Assembly (NCBI GenBank): GCA_031460455.1
Contig: JAVKTQ010000022.1
Location: 1 to 45,673 of the forward strand
Source of the DNA: Sporomusaceae bacterium
GTDB taxonomy: Bacteria; Bacillota; Negativicutes; Sporomusales; UBA7701
Length of the DNA stretch: 45,673 bases
Reading direction: 5' to 3'
Shown piece after piece: positions 15,452-24,335 of this stretch. The notes beneath the pieces were generated by a model. It searched no databases. It was given only the letters and a program-made list of their open reading frames with translations, and was not told the origin of the DNA. The stretch's first letter is position 1. Each line of letters opens with the position of its first letter. The translations under genes were made by a program, and so were the position numbers.

Positions 15452-17377
15452 ATGAAGAACTTCTTTAACAAATTCATCCCCCACCGGCCGGCTGACGCCC
15501 GCGACACGGCTGTCGAACAGCTCAAGCGGCAGGTCGCCTCCCTCTACGGTCTCTATTCCGGTCTCATCGGCTCCGAAAAAGTCGTCCTCAAAGCAGGCAA
15601 ACTCGACGCCCTCGACCTGCTGCGTTCCGATAGCCTCCCCGAACGCGTCCTGGCCCTCCAGAAACTCGTCTTCGAAGACCCCACCGTAAGCAAGCTCCCC
15701 ACCCTCGACGAAATCCCCGCCATCCTCGAAGAGATCGAGGACGAGCTCGCCGACCTCATGGCCCGCCGGGCGGTGGAAGACAAGCTCGAAAAGAAGATCG
15801 CCGACAGGATGGAAGAGCGCCACCGCGAATACGTCCAGGAAATCAAAATGCAAGTCCTCAAAGAAGAAGAAGAGAACGTCGAGACCCCCCAGACGCTGAA
15901 AAAATACGCCATCCTCGAAAAACTCGAACAGAAGAAACTCACTAAATCGGCCATGGAGCAGCTCCGCCCCGGCGCCTTGGGGGAAATCGTCGGTCAGGAG
16001 CGGGCCATCGAAGCACTCCGCGCCAAACTCGCCTCCCCCTACCCCCAGCACCTCATCCTTTACGGGCCGCCCGGCGTAGGCAAAACCACCGCCGCCCGCC
16101 TCGTCCTCGAAGAAGCAAAAAAACTCAAATTCACCCCCTTCGCCAAGGACGCCGCCTTTGTCGAAGTCGACGGCACCACCCTCAGATGGGACCCGCGCGA
16201 CATGACCAACCCGCTCCTCGGCTCCGTCCACGACCCCATCTACCAGGGCGCCCGCCGCGACCTCGCCGACACCGGCGTACCGGAGCCCAAACCCGGCCTC
16301 GCCACCGACGCCCACGGCGGCATCCTCTTCATCGACGAGATCGGCGAAATGGACCCCATGCTTCAGAACAAACTCCTCAAAGTCCTCGAAGACAAGCGCG
16401 TCTTCTTCGACTCCGCCTACTACGATCCCAGCGACCCCAACGTACCCAAATACATCAAGAAACTGTTCGAAGACGGCGCCCCCGCCGACTTCATCCTCAT
16501 CGGCGCCACCACCCGCGACGCAAAGGAAATCACCCCCGCCATCCGCTCGCGCTGCGCCGAAATATACTTCGAGCCCCTCACCCCCAAACACATCGAAGAG
16601 ATCGTCTTTAACGCCGCCCGGAAACTCGACGTCGCCATCCACCCCGACATCCCCCGCCTCATCGGCGAATACACCATTGAAGGCCGCAAAGCCATCAACA
16701 TCCTCGCCGACGCCTACGGTCTCGCCCTCTACCGCGGCGAAACCGGGCAGATAACCATCGGCGTCGACGACATCTACAAAGTTGCCCAGGTCAGCCGTCT
16801 TACGCCCTTCGTCAACCTTAAAGCCACCGCCACCGGCGAAATCGGCAAAATCTTCGGCCTCGGCGTCGCCGGCTACCTCGGCTCGGTCCTCGAAATCGAA
16901 GCCGTCGCCTTCCCGGCCGCCGTCAAAGGCAAAGGCTCGATCCGCTTCAACGACACCGCCGGTAGCATGGCCAAAGACTCCGTCTTCAACGCCGCCGCCG
17001 TTGTGCGCAAAGTCACCGGCCAGGACCCGGCCGACTACGACATCCACGTCAACATAATCGGCGGCGGCCGCATCGACGGCCCCTCGGCCGGCACGGCCAT
17101 CGTCGCCGCCCTCGTCTCGGCCATCACCGGCCAGGGCATCCGCCAGGACTGCGCCATCACCGGCGAAGTCTCCATCCAGGGCCGGGTCAAGGGTGTCGGC
17201 GGCGTATTCGAAAAAGCCTTCGGCGCCAAGCAGGCCGGCATCACCACCATCATAATCCCCAAGGAAAACGAAAAAGACATTCCCGCCGGGCACCTCGGCC
17301 TCGACATCCGCCCGGTGGAAACGGTGGACGAAGCGCTGACCGTCCTGTTCGCCGCCCCGGAGAGCGCCAGCGCATAA
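15452..17377 (+). CDS. lonC: Lon-family ATP-dependent protease LonC
   Basis: A 641-residue AAA+ protease of the LonC type. Residues 1-180 are a charged helical region replacing the usual Lon N domain. The AAA+ module has Walker A GPPGVGKTT (205-213) and Walker B ILFIDEIGEM, with an insertion after it (about 315-345). The C-terminal Lon protease domain carries the catalytic serine in GPSAGTA (S545) and the lysine in GVFEK (K588), so the Ser-Lys dyad is present. ATG 15452 follows AAAGGA. Its place between rplI and dnaB and the lack of the long N domain support LonC over LonA/LonB. Its substrates are unknown. Confidence 0.9.
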   Translation: MKNFFNKFIPHRPADARDTAVEQLKRQVASLYGLYSGLIGSEKVVLKAGKLDALDLLRSDSLPERVLALQKLVFEDPTVSKLPTLDEIPAILEEIEDELADLMARRAVEDKLEKKIADRMEERHREYVQEIKMQVLKEEEENVETPQTLKKYAILEKLEQKKLTKSAMEQLRPGALGEIVGQERAIEALRAKLASPYPQHLILYGPPGVGKTTAARLVLEEAKKLKFTPFAKDAAFVEVDGTTLRWDPRDMTNPLLGSVHDPIYQGARRDLADTGVPEPKPGLATDAHGGILFIDEIGEMDPMLQNKLLKVLEDKRVFFDSAYYDPSDPNVPKYIKKLFEDGAPADFILIGATTRDAKEITPAIRSRCAEIYFEPLTPKHIEEIVFNAARKLDVAIHPDIPRLIGEYTIEGRKAINILADAYGLALYRGETGQITIGVDDIYKVAQVSRLTPFVNLKATATGEIGKIFGLGVAGYLGSVLEIEAVAFPAAVKGKGSIRFNDTAGSMAKDSVFNAAAVVRKVTGQDPADYDIHVNIIGGGRIDGPSAGTAIVAALVSAITGQGIRQDCAITGEVSIQGRVKGVGGVFEKAFGAKQAGITTIIIPKENEKDIPAGHLGLDIRPVETVDEALTVLFAAPESASA

Positions 17378-17390
17378 GGGAGAGGATACC

Positions 17391-18728
17391 GTGCTAGACA
17401 GAATGCCGCCCCAGAACCTAGAAGCCGAACAATCCGTTATCGGCGCCATGCTCATCGAGCGCGAGGCTATATCCCGCGTAGCCGAATTCCTGCGTCCCGA
17501 AGATTTCTACCGCGAATCCCACCGCCTCGTCTATGCCGCCACGCTGGCGCTTTACAACCGCGGCGAGGCCGTCGACCTCATCACCCTCACCGAGCAACTG
17601 CGTCGCGAGGACAAGCTCGAAGCCGCCGGCGGCATCTCCTACATCACCTCGCTCGCCAACAGCGTGCCCACCGCCGCCAACGTCATCTACCACGCCAAAA
17701 TCGTCGAAGAAAAAGCCCTCCTGCGCGGCCTCATAAACACCGCCACCCACATCGCCGGCCTCGGCTACGAAGCCAACGAAGAAGTCATCAGCATCCTCGA
17801 CCAGGCAGAGCGGATGATCCTCGAAGTCGCCAACCGCAAAGTCACCGGCGCCTTCGTGCCCATCAAAGACATCCTCATGGCCGCCCTCGACCGGGTCGAG
17901 CAGCTCTACCACACCAAAGGCGGCATCACCGGCCTGCCCACCGGCTTCAGGGACCTCGACCGCCTCACCGCCGGCCTGCAGCCCTCCGACCTCGTTCTCA
18001 TCGCCGCCCGGCCCAGCATGGGCAAGACCGCCTTCGTCCTCAACATCGCCCAGCACGTCGCCGTCAAAGAGAAAAAACCGGTCGCCTTCTTCAGCCTCGA
18101 AATGTCCAAAGAACAGCTTGTTCAGCGCATGCTCTGCACCGAAGCCACCATCGACGCCCAGCGCCTTAAGATCGGCGACCTCAAGGACAACGACTGGTCC
18201 AGCCTCGTCAAAGCCGCCGACCGCCTTTCCTCCGCACCCATCTTCATCGACGACACCCCCGGCATGACCGTCACCGAAATCCGCTCCAAGGCCCGCCGCC
18301 TCAAAGTCGAGCACGAGCTCTCCCTCGTCGTCATCGACTACCTCCAGCTCATGCAGGGCAGCTCCGGCGGCCGCAACGACAACCGCCAGCAGGAAATATC
18401 GGAAATATCCCGCTCCCTCAAATCCCTCGCCCGCGAGCTAAACGTCCCCGTCCTCGCCCTCTCTCAGCTCAGCCGCGGCGTCGAGGCCAGGCAGAACAAG
18501 CGCCCCATGCTCAGCGACCTCCGCGAATCAGGCTCCCTCGAGCAGGACGCCGACATCGTCGCCTTCCTCTACCGCGAAGACTACTACAACCACGAAACGG
18601 AAAGACCGAACATCACCGAAATCATCGTCGCCAAACACCGCAACGGCCCCGTCGACACCGTCGAACTATACTTCCAGAAGGAATTCACCCGCTTCAAAGA
18701 CTCTTCCAAAATGAGCGAGCCGGCATAA
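17391..18728 (+). CDS. dnaB: Replicative DNA helicase DnaB
   Basis: A 445-residue hexameric helicase that unwinds DNA at the replication fork. The N-terminal primase-binding domain (about 5-105) begins RMPPQNLEAEQSVIGAML. The RecA-like C-terminal domain (about 175-440) has Walker A ARPSMGKTA and Walker B LVVIDYLQLM, with the arginine-finger region SDLRESGSLEQDADIVAFLYR. Length and motifs are normal and there is no intein. GTG 17391 has GGGAGAGG five bases upstream and lies 13 bases after lonC, so the two are cotranscribed. Palindromic repeat C follows two bases after the stop. Confidence 0.97.
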   Translation: MLDRMPPQNLEAEQSVIGAMLIEREAISRVAEFLRPEDFYRESHRLVYAATLALYNRGEAVDLITLTEQLRREDKLEAAGGISYITSLANSVPTAANVIYHAKIVEEKALLRGLINTATHIAGLGYEANEEVISILDQAERMILEVANRKVTGAFVPIKDILMAALDRVEQLYHTKGGITGLPTGFRDLDRLTAGLQPSDLVLIAARPSMGKTAFVLNIAQHVAVKEKKPVAFFSLEMSKEQLVQRMLCTEATIDAQRLKIGDLKDNDWSSLVKAADRLSSAPIFIDDTPGMTVTEIRSKARRLKVEHELSLVVIDYLQLMQGSSGGRNDNRQQEISEISRSLKSLARELNVPVLALSQLSRGVEARQNKRPMLSDLRESGSLEQDADIVAFLYREDYYNHETERPNITEIIVAKHRNGPVDTVELYFQKEFTRFKDSSKMSEPA

Positions 18729-18730
18729 GC

Positions 18731-18857
18731 GCAGGCCGTTGATAAGCCCCCATCTGCGTTGTTGGCCCTCCGGGCGCTCGCTCGCCGTACCCCCGCAGTA
18801 CTGTCTCCGCTCGCGTCCTCGGTCCGCCTAGCATCTGGGGACTTCTGAACGGCCTGC
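18731..18857. repeat. Dispersed palindromic repeat, copy C
   Basis: The outer arms GCAGGCCGTT (18731-18740) and AACGGCCTGC (18848-18857) are perfectly complementary. Inside are GATAAGCCCCCATCTGCG and GCATCTGGGGACTTCTG. The middle is more diverged than in copies B, D and E (CGCTCGCCGTACCCCCGCAGTAC). It begins two bases after the dnaB stop, with a canonical terminator 28 bases further on. Confidence 0.85.
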
Positions 18858-18885
18858 GGGCTTGCCTTCCATAAAGCATATTTTT

Positions 18886-18909
18886 ACGCCGGCATAGCCG
18901 GCGTTTTTT
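18886..18909 (+). terminator. Terminator after dnaB
   Basis: ACGCCGGC (18886-18893) and GCCGGCGT (18897-18904) form an 8-bp stem with an ATA loop, followed by TTTTT. It lies just beyond palindromic repeat C, so the repeat itself is not the main terminator. Confidence 0.92.
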
Positions 18910-18977
18910 CCTTTAAAGGCCCCCTCGTTTTCCCGAACGATTTTAGCCCAAGCTCAAAAAACATTCGAAATTTGTTG

Positions 18978-19006
18978 TTGACACCCCCCAAGTGAAATGC
19001 TATTAT
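18978..19006 (+). promoter_or_regulatory. Promoter of the FAD-protein gene
   Basis: A perfect TTGACA at 18978-18983 and TATTAT at 19001-19006 are 17 bases apart; an overlapping TATAAT at 19004-19009 gives a 20-base spacer. Transcription would start near 19013, giving a leader of about 105 bases. Confidence 0.8.
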
Positions 19007-19040
19007 AATCAAGGGAAAATACGTATATTTCCTCACGCCC

Positions 19041-19082
19041 ACTCAAATAGCAGCGACGCTCGCGCCTATTTGAGTTATTTTT
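19041..19082 (+). promoter_or_regulatory. Terminator-like hairpin in the leader of the FAD-protein gene (candidate attenuator)
   Basis: ACTCAAATAG (19041-19050) and CTATTTGAGT (19066-19075) form a perfect 10-bp stem, followed by TATTTTTCT. It lies between promoter and start codon and has the form of an intrinsic terminator, though the stem is AT-rich. I see no known riboswitch in the 28 bases before it. Confidence 0.45.
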
Positions 19083-19117
19083 CTGACCAAGGGAAGACTA
19101 AACAAGAGGTGATGTAC

Positions 19118-20503
19118 GTGACCAAAAGCTACGATGTTGTCGTGATCGGTGCCGGGCCTGCCGGCATCTTTACAGGTCTCGAACTTGCCAGGGCCGGCCT
19201 CAGTACCCTGATTCTCGAAAAAGGTCGCGATATTACCTCCCGCCGCTGCCCGATCAACCAACACGGCAGCAAGTGCCTGCGCTGCAAGCCCTGCGACATA
19301 CTGTGCGGCTGGGGGGGCGCCGGCGCGTTCAGCGACGGCAAACTTACGCTTACCACCGAATTCGGCGGCGTACTCGACGAATACATGGAAAAAGACCGTG
19401 TCGCCGAACTCATTGACTATATCGACAAAATCTACCTTGACTTCGGCGCGACAACCACCGTCTACGGCGACGACAAGAAAGAGGAAATCCGCCGTATCCA
19501 GCGGGTGGCCGCCGCCGCCGACCTCAACCTCATCCCCGCCCGCATCCGCCACCTCGGCACCGAAAAATGCACCGAAATCCTCACCCGCATGCGCGAATAC
19601 CTCGACGACAAATGCGAGATCCGCACCAACACCGCCGTCGAAGCCATCATCGTCAAAAATGGCGAATACGCCGGGCTCGAGTTGGTCGGCGGGGAAAAGA
19701 TCGAAAGCAAATACCTCGTCGCCGCCCCCGGCCGCGAAGGCGCCGAATGGTTCTCCGGCCAGGCGGGCAAGCTCGGCCTGTCGATGATGACCAACCCCGT
19801 CGACATCGGCGTGCGCGTCGAACTGCCCGCCGTCGTCATGGAGCACATCACCGAAATCGTCTACGAGTCCAAACTCGTCTACTATACCAAATCCTTCGAC
19901 GACCGGGTCCGCACCTTCTGCATGAACCCCTACGGCGAAGTCGTCAACGAAAACAACGCCGGCCTAATCACCGTCAACGGCCACAGCTACGCCGAAAAAC
20001 GGACCAAGAACACCAACTTTGCCCTGCTGGTCTCCAAAAGCTTCACCGAACCCTTCAAAGAACCCATCACCTACGGCAAATCGATCGCCAAACTCGCCAA
20101 CCTTTTGGGCGGCGGCGTCATCGTCCAGCGTCTCGGCGACCTCCTCGACGGCCGGCGCTCCACCCCGGAGCGCATCCACCGCGGCATGGTCGAGCCCACC
20201 CTTAAAGACGCCACCCCCGGCGACCTCAGCCTCGTTCTCCCCTACCGCCACATGGTCGCCATCATCGAAATGCTCGAAGCCCTCGACAAAGTCGCGCCGG
20301 GCGTCAACTCACGCCACACCCTGCTCTACGGAGTCGAAGTCAAATTCTACTCCTCCCGTCCTCGCCTCAGCCCGGTGCTGGAAAGCGAAATCGCCAACTT
20401 CTTCGCCGCCGGCGACGGCGCGGGCGTCACCCGCGGCCTTGCCCAGGCTTCAGCCGCCGGCGTCGTCGTGGCCAGGGAGATAATTGCCCGCGAAGGCAAA
20501 TAA
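19118..20503 (+). CDS. FAD-dependent oxidoreductase-like protein (COG2509 type)
   Basis: A 461-residue predicted flavoprotein. The Rossmann motif VVVIGAGPAGIFTGLELARAG binds the FAD ADP part, followed by LEKG. A cysteine-bearing stretch (CPINQHGSKCLRCKPCDILCGWGGAGAFSDGKLT, split here only by position about 42-75) is typical of the COG2509 FAD-dependent dehydrogenase family. The C-terminal FAD site is FFAAGDGAGVTRGLAQASAAG. The reaction is unknown. The frame stays open upstream to 18992, which lies before the predicted transcription start; AAGAGGTG at 19104-19111 suits GTG 19118 (six bases away) better than ATG 19112. It is followed 61 bases later by purB and may be cotranscribed. Confidence 0.85.
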   Translation: MTKSYDVVVIGAGPAGIFTGLELARAGLSTLILEKGRDITSRRCPINQHGSKCLRCKPCDILCGWGGAGAFSDGKLTLTTEFGGVLDEYMEKDRVAELIDYIDKIYLDFGATTTVYGDDKKEEIRRIQRVAAAADLNLIPARIRHLGTEKCTEILTRMREYLDDKCEIRTNTAVEAIIVKNGEYAGLELVGGEKIESKYLVAAPGREGAEWFSGQAGKLGLSMMTNPVDIGVRVELPAVVMEHITEIVYESKLVYYTKSFDDRVRTFCMNPYGEVVNENNAGLITVNGHSYAEKRTKNTNFALLVSKSFTEPFKEPITYGKSIAKLANLLGGGVIVQRLGDLLDGRRSTPERIHRGMVEPTLKDATPGDLSLVLPYRHMVAIIEMLEALDKVAPGVNSRHTLLYGVEVKFYSSRPRLSPVLESEIANFFAAGDGAGVTRGLAQASAAGVVVAREIIAREGK

Positions 20504-20564
20504 ACCGATGGAATCGAGCCAGGCCGCCCCGAACCGGCGGTCTGCCCAGAAGGAGAGAACCGCA

Positions 20565-21857
20565 ATGATCAAACGCTACACCAACCCCGCCATGGCCAAG
20601 ATCTGGACCGACGAAAACGAATTCCAAACAATGCTCGACATCGAAATATACGCCTGCGAAGCAATGGCCGAGCTGGGGCAGATTCCGGCCGCCGCCGTAC
20701 CGGTCATCAAAGAGAAAGCCAAATTCTCCGTCGACCGCATCCGCGAAATCGAACGGGAAATCCGCCACGACATCATCGCCTTCCTCACCGCCGTGGCCGA
20801 AAATGTCGGCGACGAAGCCAAATACATCCACATGGGCCTCACCTCCAGCGACGTCAAAGACACCGCCCTCGGCAGCATGATGGCCCAGGCCGCCGACATC
20901 ATTCTGGACGACCTCGCCAAGCTCCGCGCCGTCCTCTTCCGGCGGGCCGGCGAACACAAACACACCGTCATGATCGGCCGCACCCACGGCATCCACGCCG
21001 AACCCATCACCCTCGGCATGAAATTCGCCCTCTGGCTCGACGAGACCGAACGCAACATCGAGCGCCTGAAGCGGGCCCGCGAAACCGTCGCCGTCGGCAA
21101 ACTGTCCGGCGCCGTCGGCACTTACGCCACCGTCGACCCCAAGGTCGAAGCCCACGTCTGCGCAAAAATGGGCCTCAAAGCCGCCCGGCTCGCCACCCAG
21201 GTCATCCAGCGCGACCGCCACGCCGAATTCCTCACCACCCTGGCCGTCGTCGCCTCCTCGCTCGACAAATTCGCCACCGAGATCCGCAACCTCCAGCGCA
21301 CCGACATCCGCGAAGCCGAAGAATACTTCCACCCCGGCCAAAAAGGCTCCTCGGCCATGCCCCACAAGCGCAACCCCATCACCTGCGAGCGCATATCCGG
21401 CCTGGCCCGCGTCGTCCGCGGCAATGCCCAGGCCGCCCTGGAAAACGTCGCCCTCTGGCACGAGCGCGACATCTCCCACTCCTCGGTCGAGCGCGTCATC
21501 CTGCCCGACAGCACCAGCCTTGTCGACTACATGCTCCGTCTCATGACCGACATAATCGACAAGCTGCTCGTCTACCCCGACGCCATGCAGGCCAACATGA
21601 ACAAGACCGGCGGCCTCATCTTCAGCCAGCGACTGCTCCTCGCTCTCGTCGACAAGGGCGTCAGCCGCGAGGACGCCTACCGCTGGGTCCAGCGCAACGC
21701 CATGGCCCGCTGGCTCGAAGGCGCCGACTTCAAGACCAACGTTACCCGCGACCCCGACATCGCCAAATTCATGTCGCCGGAGGAAATCACCGCCTGCTTC
21801 GACCCCTCCCACCACCTGCGGCATGTCGATACCATTATGGCCCGTTTTGGCCTATAA
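20565..21857 (+). CDS. purB: Adenylosuccinate lyase
   Basis: A 430-residue enzyme of the fumarase/aspartase superfamily. It releases fumarate from adenylosuccinate and from SAICAR in purine synthesis. Visible family regions are TSSDVKDTALG, GRTHGIHAEPITLG with the catalytic histidine, and the signature KGSSAMPHKRNP. The frame is open upstream to 20484, inside the previous gene's tail, but AAGGAGAG before ATG 20565 and the family's usual start (MIKRYTNPAMAKIW) fix the start. purA follows after 15 bases, so the two steps from IMP to AMP are made from one transcript. Confidence 0.97.
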   Translation: MIKRYTNPAMAKIWTDENEFQTMLDIEIYACEAMAELGQIPAAAVPVIKEKAKFSVDRIREIEREIRHDIIAFLTAVAENVGDEAKYIHMGLTSSDVKDTALGSMMAQAADIILDDLAKLRAVLFRRAGEHKHTVMIGRTHGIHAEPITLGMKFALWLDETERNIERLKRARETVAVGKLSGAVGTYATVDPKVEAHVCAKMGLKAARLATQVIQRDRHAEFLTTLAVVASSLDKFATEIRNLQRTDIREAEEYFHPGQKGSSAMPHKRNPITCERISGLARVVRGNAQAALENVALWHERDISHSSVERVILPDSTSLVDYMLRLMTDIIDKLLVYPDAMQANMNKTGGLIFSQRLLLALVDKGVSREDAYRWVQRNAMARWLEGADFKTNVTRDPDIAKFMSPEEITACFDPSHHLRHVDTIMARFGL

Positions 21858-21872
21858 ACAAGAGGTGATAAC

Positions 21873-23156
21873 ATGTCAGCAGTAATCGTCATAGGCACCC
21901 AGTGGGGCGATGAAGGCAAAGGCAAAATCGTCGACAACCTGGCCGAAAAAGCCGACGTCGTCGTCCGTTACCAGGGCGGCAACAACGCCGGCCACACCGT
22001 AGTCGTGGACGGCAAGGAATTCAAGCTCCAGCTCCTGCCCTCCGGCATCCTCTACAAAGACAAGACCTGCGTCGTCGGCAACGGCGTCGTCGTCGACCCG
22101 GCCGTCATGATCAAAGAACTCCGCACCATGCAAGAAAAGGGCGTCGAAACCTCCGACCTTAAGGTCTCCAACCGCGCCCACCTCATCATGCCCTACCACC
22201 GTCTCCTCGACGAAGTCGAAGAAGACTACCGCGGCGAACACAAGATAGGCACAACCAAACGCGGCATCGGCCCCTGCTACATGGACAAAAACGCCCGTAG
22301 CGGCATCCGCATGGTCGACCTCATGGACGAAGACGAGTTCTCCGCCAAGCTCGAACGCAACCTCGAAGCCAAAAACCACCTTCTCCAGGCCGTCTACGGC
22401 GTCGAGGGCTTCGACTTCGACGCTCTCCGCGCCGAATACCTCGGCTATGCCCAGGTTCTGCGCCCCTTTGTCGCCGACACCTCCGTATACATCAACGAAG
22501 CGCTGGCGGCCGGCAAAAAAGTGCTTTTCGAAGGCGCCCAGGCCACCCTCCTCGACCTCGACCACGGCACATACCCCTACGTCACCTCCTCCCACCCCAT
22601 CGCCGGCGGCGCCTGCATCGGCGCCGGCATCGGCCCCACAAAGATCAGCAAAGTCATCGGCGTCGTCAAAGCCTACACCACCAGAGTCGGCGAAGGCCCC
22701 TTCCCCACCGAACTCAACGACGCCACCGGCGACTACATCCGTGACCGCGGCCGCGAATTCGGCACCGTCACCGGGCGGCCCCGCCGCTGCGGCTGGCTCG
22801 ACGCCGCCATCGTCCGCTACGCCGGCCAGGTCAGCGGCCTCGACTACCTCGCCGTCACCCGCCTCGACATCCTCGACGGCCTCAAAACCATAAAAGTCTG
22901 CTCCGGCTACAAATACAAAGGCCAGCCCCTCGGAGAGTTCCCCGCCAGCCTCAAAGTCCTCAGCGAAGTAGAGCCCATCTACGAAGAACTGCCCGGCTGG
23001 ACCGAAACGATCAGCGGCATCCGCGCCTACGCGGACCTGCCCGCCAACGCCCGCCGCTACGTCGAGCGCCTCAGCGAAATCGTCGGCGTGCCGCTGGGGA
23101 TAGTATCGGTAGGCCCGGCTAGGGATCAAACTATCGTACTCCACGAAGTTTTTTAG
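21873..23156 (+). CDS. purA: Adenylosuccinate synthetase
   Basis: A 427-residue GTP-dependent enzyme that joins IMP and aspartate to form adenylosuccinate. The GTP-binding loop is [14 protein letters not shown] at the N terminus; further signatures are [22 protein letters not shown] and the late [11 protein letters not shown]. Length and motifs are normal. ATG 21873 follows AAGAGGTG. It is the last gene of the unit; palindromic repeat D begins 12 bases after the stop and no separate U-tract terminator is seen before the tRNA promoter. Confidence 0.98.
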   Translation: MSAVIVIGTQWGDEGKGKIVDNLAEKADVVVRYQGGNNAGHTVVVDGKEFKLQLLPSGILYKDKTCVVGNGVVVDPAVMIKELRTMQEKGVETSDLKVSNRAHLIMPYHRLLDEVEEDYRGEHKIGTTKRGIGPCYMDKNARSGIRMVDLMDEDEFSAKLERNLEAKNHLLQAVYGVEGFDFDALRAEYLGYAQVLRPFVADTSVYINEALAAGKKVLFEGAQATLLDLDHGTYPYVTSSHPIAGGACIGAGIGPTKISKVIGVVKAYTTRVGEGPFPTELNDATGDYIRDRGREFGTVTGRPRRCGWLDAAIVRYAGQVSGLDYLAVTRLDILDGLKTIKVCSGYKYKGQPLGEFPASLKVLSEVEPIYEELPGWTETISGIRAYADLPANARRYVERLSEIVGVPLGIVSVGPARDQTIVLHEVF

Positions 23157-23167
23157 AGGGAACATAG

Positions 23168-23289
23168 GCGGCCGGTCTAAAAAGCCAGCTACGGCGTTAT
23201 CCTTGCGGGCGCTTGCTAGCGTACGTTCCGAGTACGCGTCGCTGCGCGTCCTCAGGATGCCTTGTATCTGGCCTTTTATCCTCGGCCGC
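23168..23289. repeat. Dispersed palindromic repeat, copy D
   Basis: The outer arms GCGGCCG (23168-23174) and CGGCCGC (23283-23289) pair. Further in are AAAAAGCCAG against CTGGCCTTTT and GTTATCCT against AGGATGCC, with the conserved centre GGGCGCTTGCTAGCGTACG...GAGTACGCGTCGC. The left arm differs in sequence from the other copies (GCCAGCTACG instead of CCCCCATCTGCG), and the right arm differs to match. It lies 12 bases after the purA stop. Confidence 0.8.
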
Positions 23290-23353
23290 TGCGCTTTTCA
23301 TTCCGACAAATTCAAAAGCTATTTCCGCGCTTGTAACTTCCAGAATCTGACCA

Positions 23354-23382
23354 TTGACAGGCTGCTGGGCTTACGGTATAAT
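23354..23382 (+). promoter_or_regulatory. Near-consensus promoter of the tRNA cluster
   Basis: A perfect TTGACA (23354-23359) and a perfect TATAAT (23377-23382) are separated by 17 bases. Transcription would start about ten bases before the first tRNA. Confidence 0.92.
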
Positions 23383-23399
23383 CTGATATTGTCAGACAT

Positions 23400-23475
23400 G
23401 ACCCACTAGCTCAGTCGGTAGAGCACCTGACTTTTAATCAGGGTGTCGATGGTTCGAGTCCATCGTGGGTCACCA
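23400..23475 (+). tRNA. tRNA-Lys (anticodon TTT)
   Basis: Acceptor GACCCAC pairs with GTGGGTC; the anticodon stem CCTGA/TCAGG frames loop CTTTTAA (anticodon TTT); the T arm GATGG-TTCGAGT-CCATC is intact. CCA is encoded. Confidence 0.97.
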
Positions 23476-23480
23476 GTTAT

Positions 23481-23555
23481 GGCCCGTTGGTCAAGCGGTT
23501 AAGACACCGCCCTTTCACGGCGGGAACAGGGGTTCGAGTCCCCTACGGGTCACCA
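23481..23555 (+). tRNA. tRNA-Glu (anticodon TTC)
   Basis: Acceptor GGCCCGT pairs with ACGGGTC (one G-T pair); the anticodon stem CCGCC/GGCGG frames loop CTTTCAC (anticodon TTC); the T arm has GGGG-TTCGAGT-CCCC. CCA is encoded. Confidence 0.97.
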
Positions 23556-23558
23556 TAA

Positions 23559-23634
<76 letters not shown>

Positions 23635-23639
23635 TACGC

Positions 23640-23716
23640 GGCCCCGTGGTGTAGTGGTCTAACATGCCGCCCTGTCACGGCGGAGATCGACGGTTCAAAT
23701 CCGTTCGGGGTCGCCA
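23640..23716 (+). tRNA. tRNA-Asp (anticodon GTC)
   Basis: Acceptor GGCCCCG pairs with CGGGGTC (one G-T pair); the anticodon stem CCGCC/GGCGG frames loop CTGTCAC (anticodon GTC); T loop TTCAAAT; discriminator G as expected for Asp. CCA is encoded. Confidence 0.97.
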
Positions 23717-23722
23717 TTTCAT

Positions 23723-23798
<76 letters not shown>

Positions 23799-23800
23799 CA

Positions 23801-23842
23801 GAAAGAGCAGCTTGCATATCGCAAGCTGCTCTTTCCATTTTG
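23801..23842 (+). terminator. Terminator of the tRNA cluster
   Basis: A perfect 15-bp stem (23801-23815 with 23821-23835, ATATC loop) begins two bases after the CCA of tRNA-Phe and is followed by CATTTTG. Confidence 0.9.
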
Positions 23843-23893
23843 CCGCTATTTCCCACGCATTGTCCCCCCGTGCACCGGCGAAAGCTAACAGAC

Positions 23894-24331
23894 ATGAGAG
23901 CGACAATCATCGGCTGGCTGCTGCTCCTCCTCCTGCTGACGGCGGCAAGCTATATCACCCGGCCCTACCTGGGCGTCCTGGGCGACGACGACACCGCCTT
24001 CGCCCGCGAATACGCAGGAGAAATGCTCGGCCTCCTTGAACAAATGACGGTAGAGGCCGACCAGCTCGCCGGCACTTCGGCGGCAGGCAGCTACTACCTC
24101 GACGCCGCCGACGAACTAGGCCGCCGCAAACAGGCCGCCGTCCACCTCAAAGGCGACCTGGCCTACGACTTCGTCTACGCCTTTGCCTGCGCCGAAGAAT
24201 GGTGCCGTGCCTCGGCCGACGCCTTGCGCCGCCCGCAAGACGCCGCCGCCCCCCGCCGCGCCCGCGAAGCTCTCGCCAGAGCGCGGGCCGAGTTCGCCGC
24301 CATCGGCAGCAGAGACTATAAGAGAAGGTGA
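23894..24331 (+). CDS. Small membrane-anchored protein, function unknown
   Basis: A 145-residue protein I do not recognise. Residues about 5-22 (IIGWLLLLLLLTAASYI) form one membrane segment or uncleaved signal anchor. The rest is a soluble helical domain rich in Ala, Glu and Arg, with the sequence YDFVYAFACAEEWCRASADAL holding two nearby cysteines. The frame is open upstream to 23840 but the earlier residues look random; ATG 23894 is chosen because the hydrophobic segment follows at once. Its ribosome binding site is poor, so the start is uncertain. It ends four bases before the phosphoribosyltransferase gene, whose binding site overlaps its stop, so they are likely cotranscribed. Confidence 0.6.
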   Translation: MRATIIGWLLLLLLLTAASYITRPYLGVLGDDDTAFAREYAGEMLGLLEQMTVEADQLAGTSAAGSYYLDAADELGRRKQAAVHLKGDLAYDFVYAFACAEEWCRASADALRRPQDAAAPRRAREALARARAEFAAIGSRDYKRR

Positions 24332-24335
24332 GGAA

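Noticed and set aside
15428-17455. Minus-strand open frame of 675 codons opposite lonC
   Set aside because: lonC on the plus strand has full AAA+ and protease motifs. The antisense frame is a by-product of C-ending codons and gives a Gly/Asp/Val-rich protein without family features.
18992-19117. Upstream extension of the FAD-protein gene
   Set aside because: It begins before the predicted transcription start and spans the leader hairpin; a better ribosome binding site lies before 19118.
20427-23165. Long minus-strand open frames opposite purB and purA
   Set aside because: Same cause as above; purB and purA are unmistakable on the plus strand and the antisense products are low-complexity.
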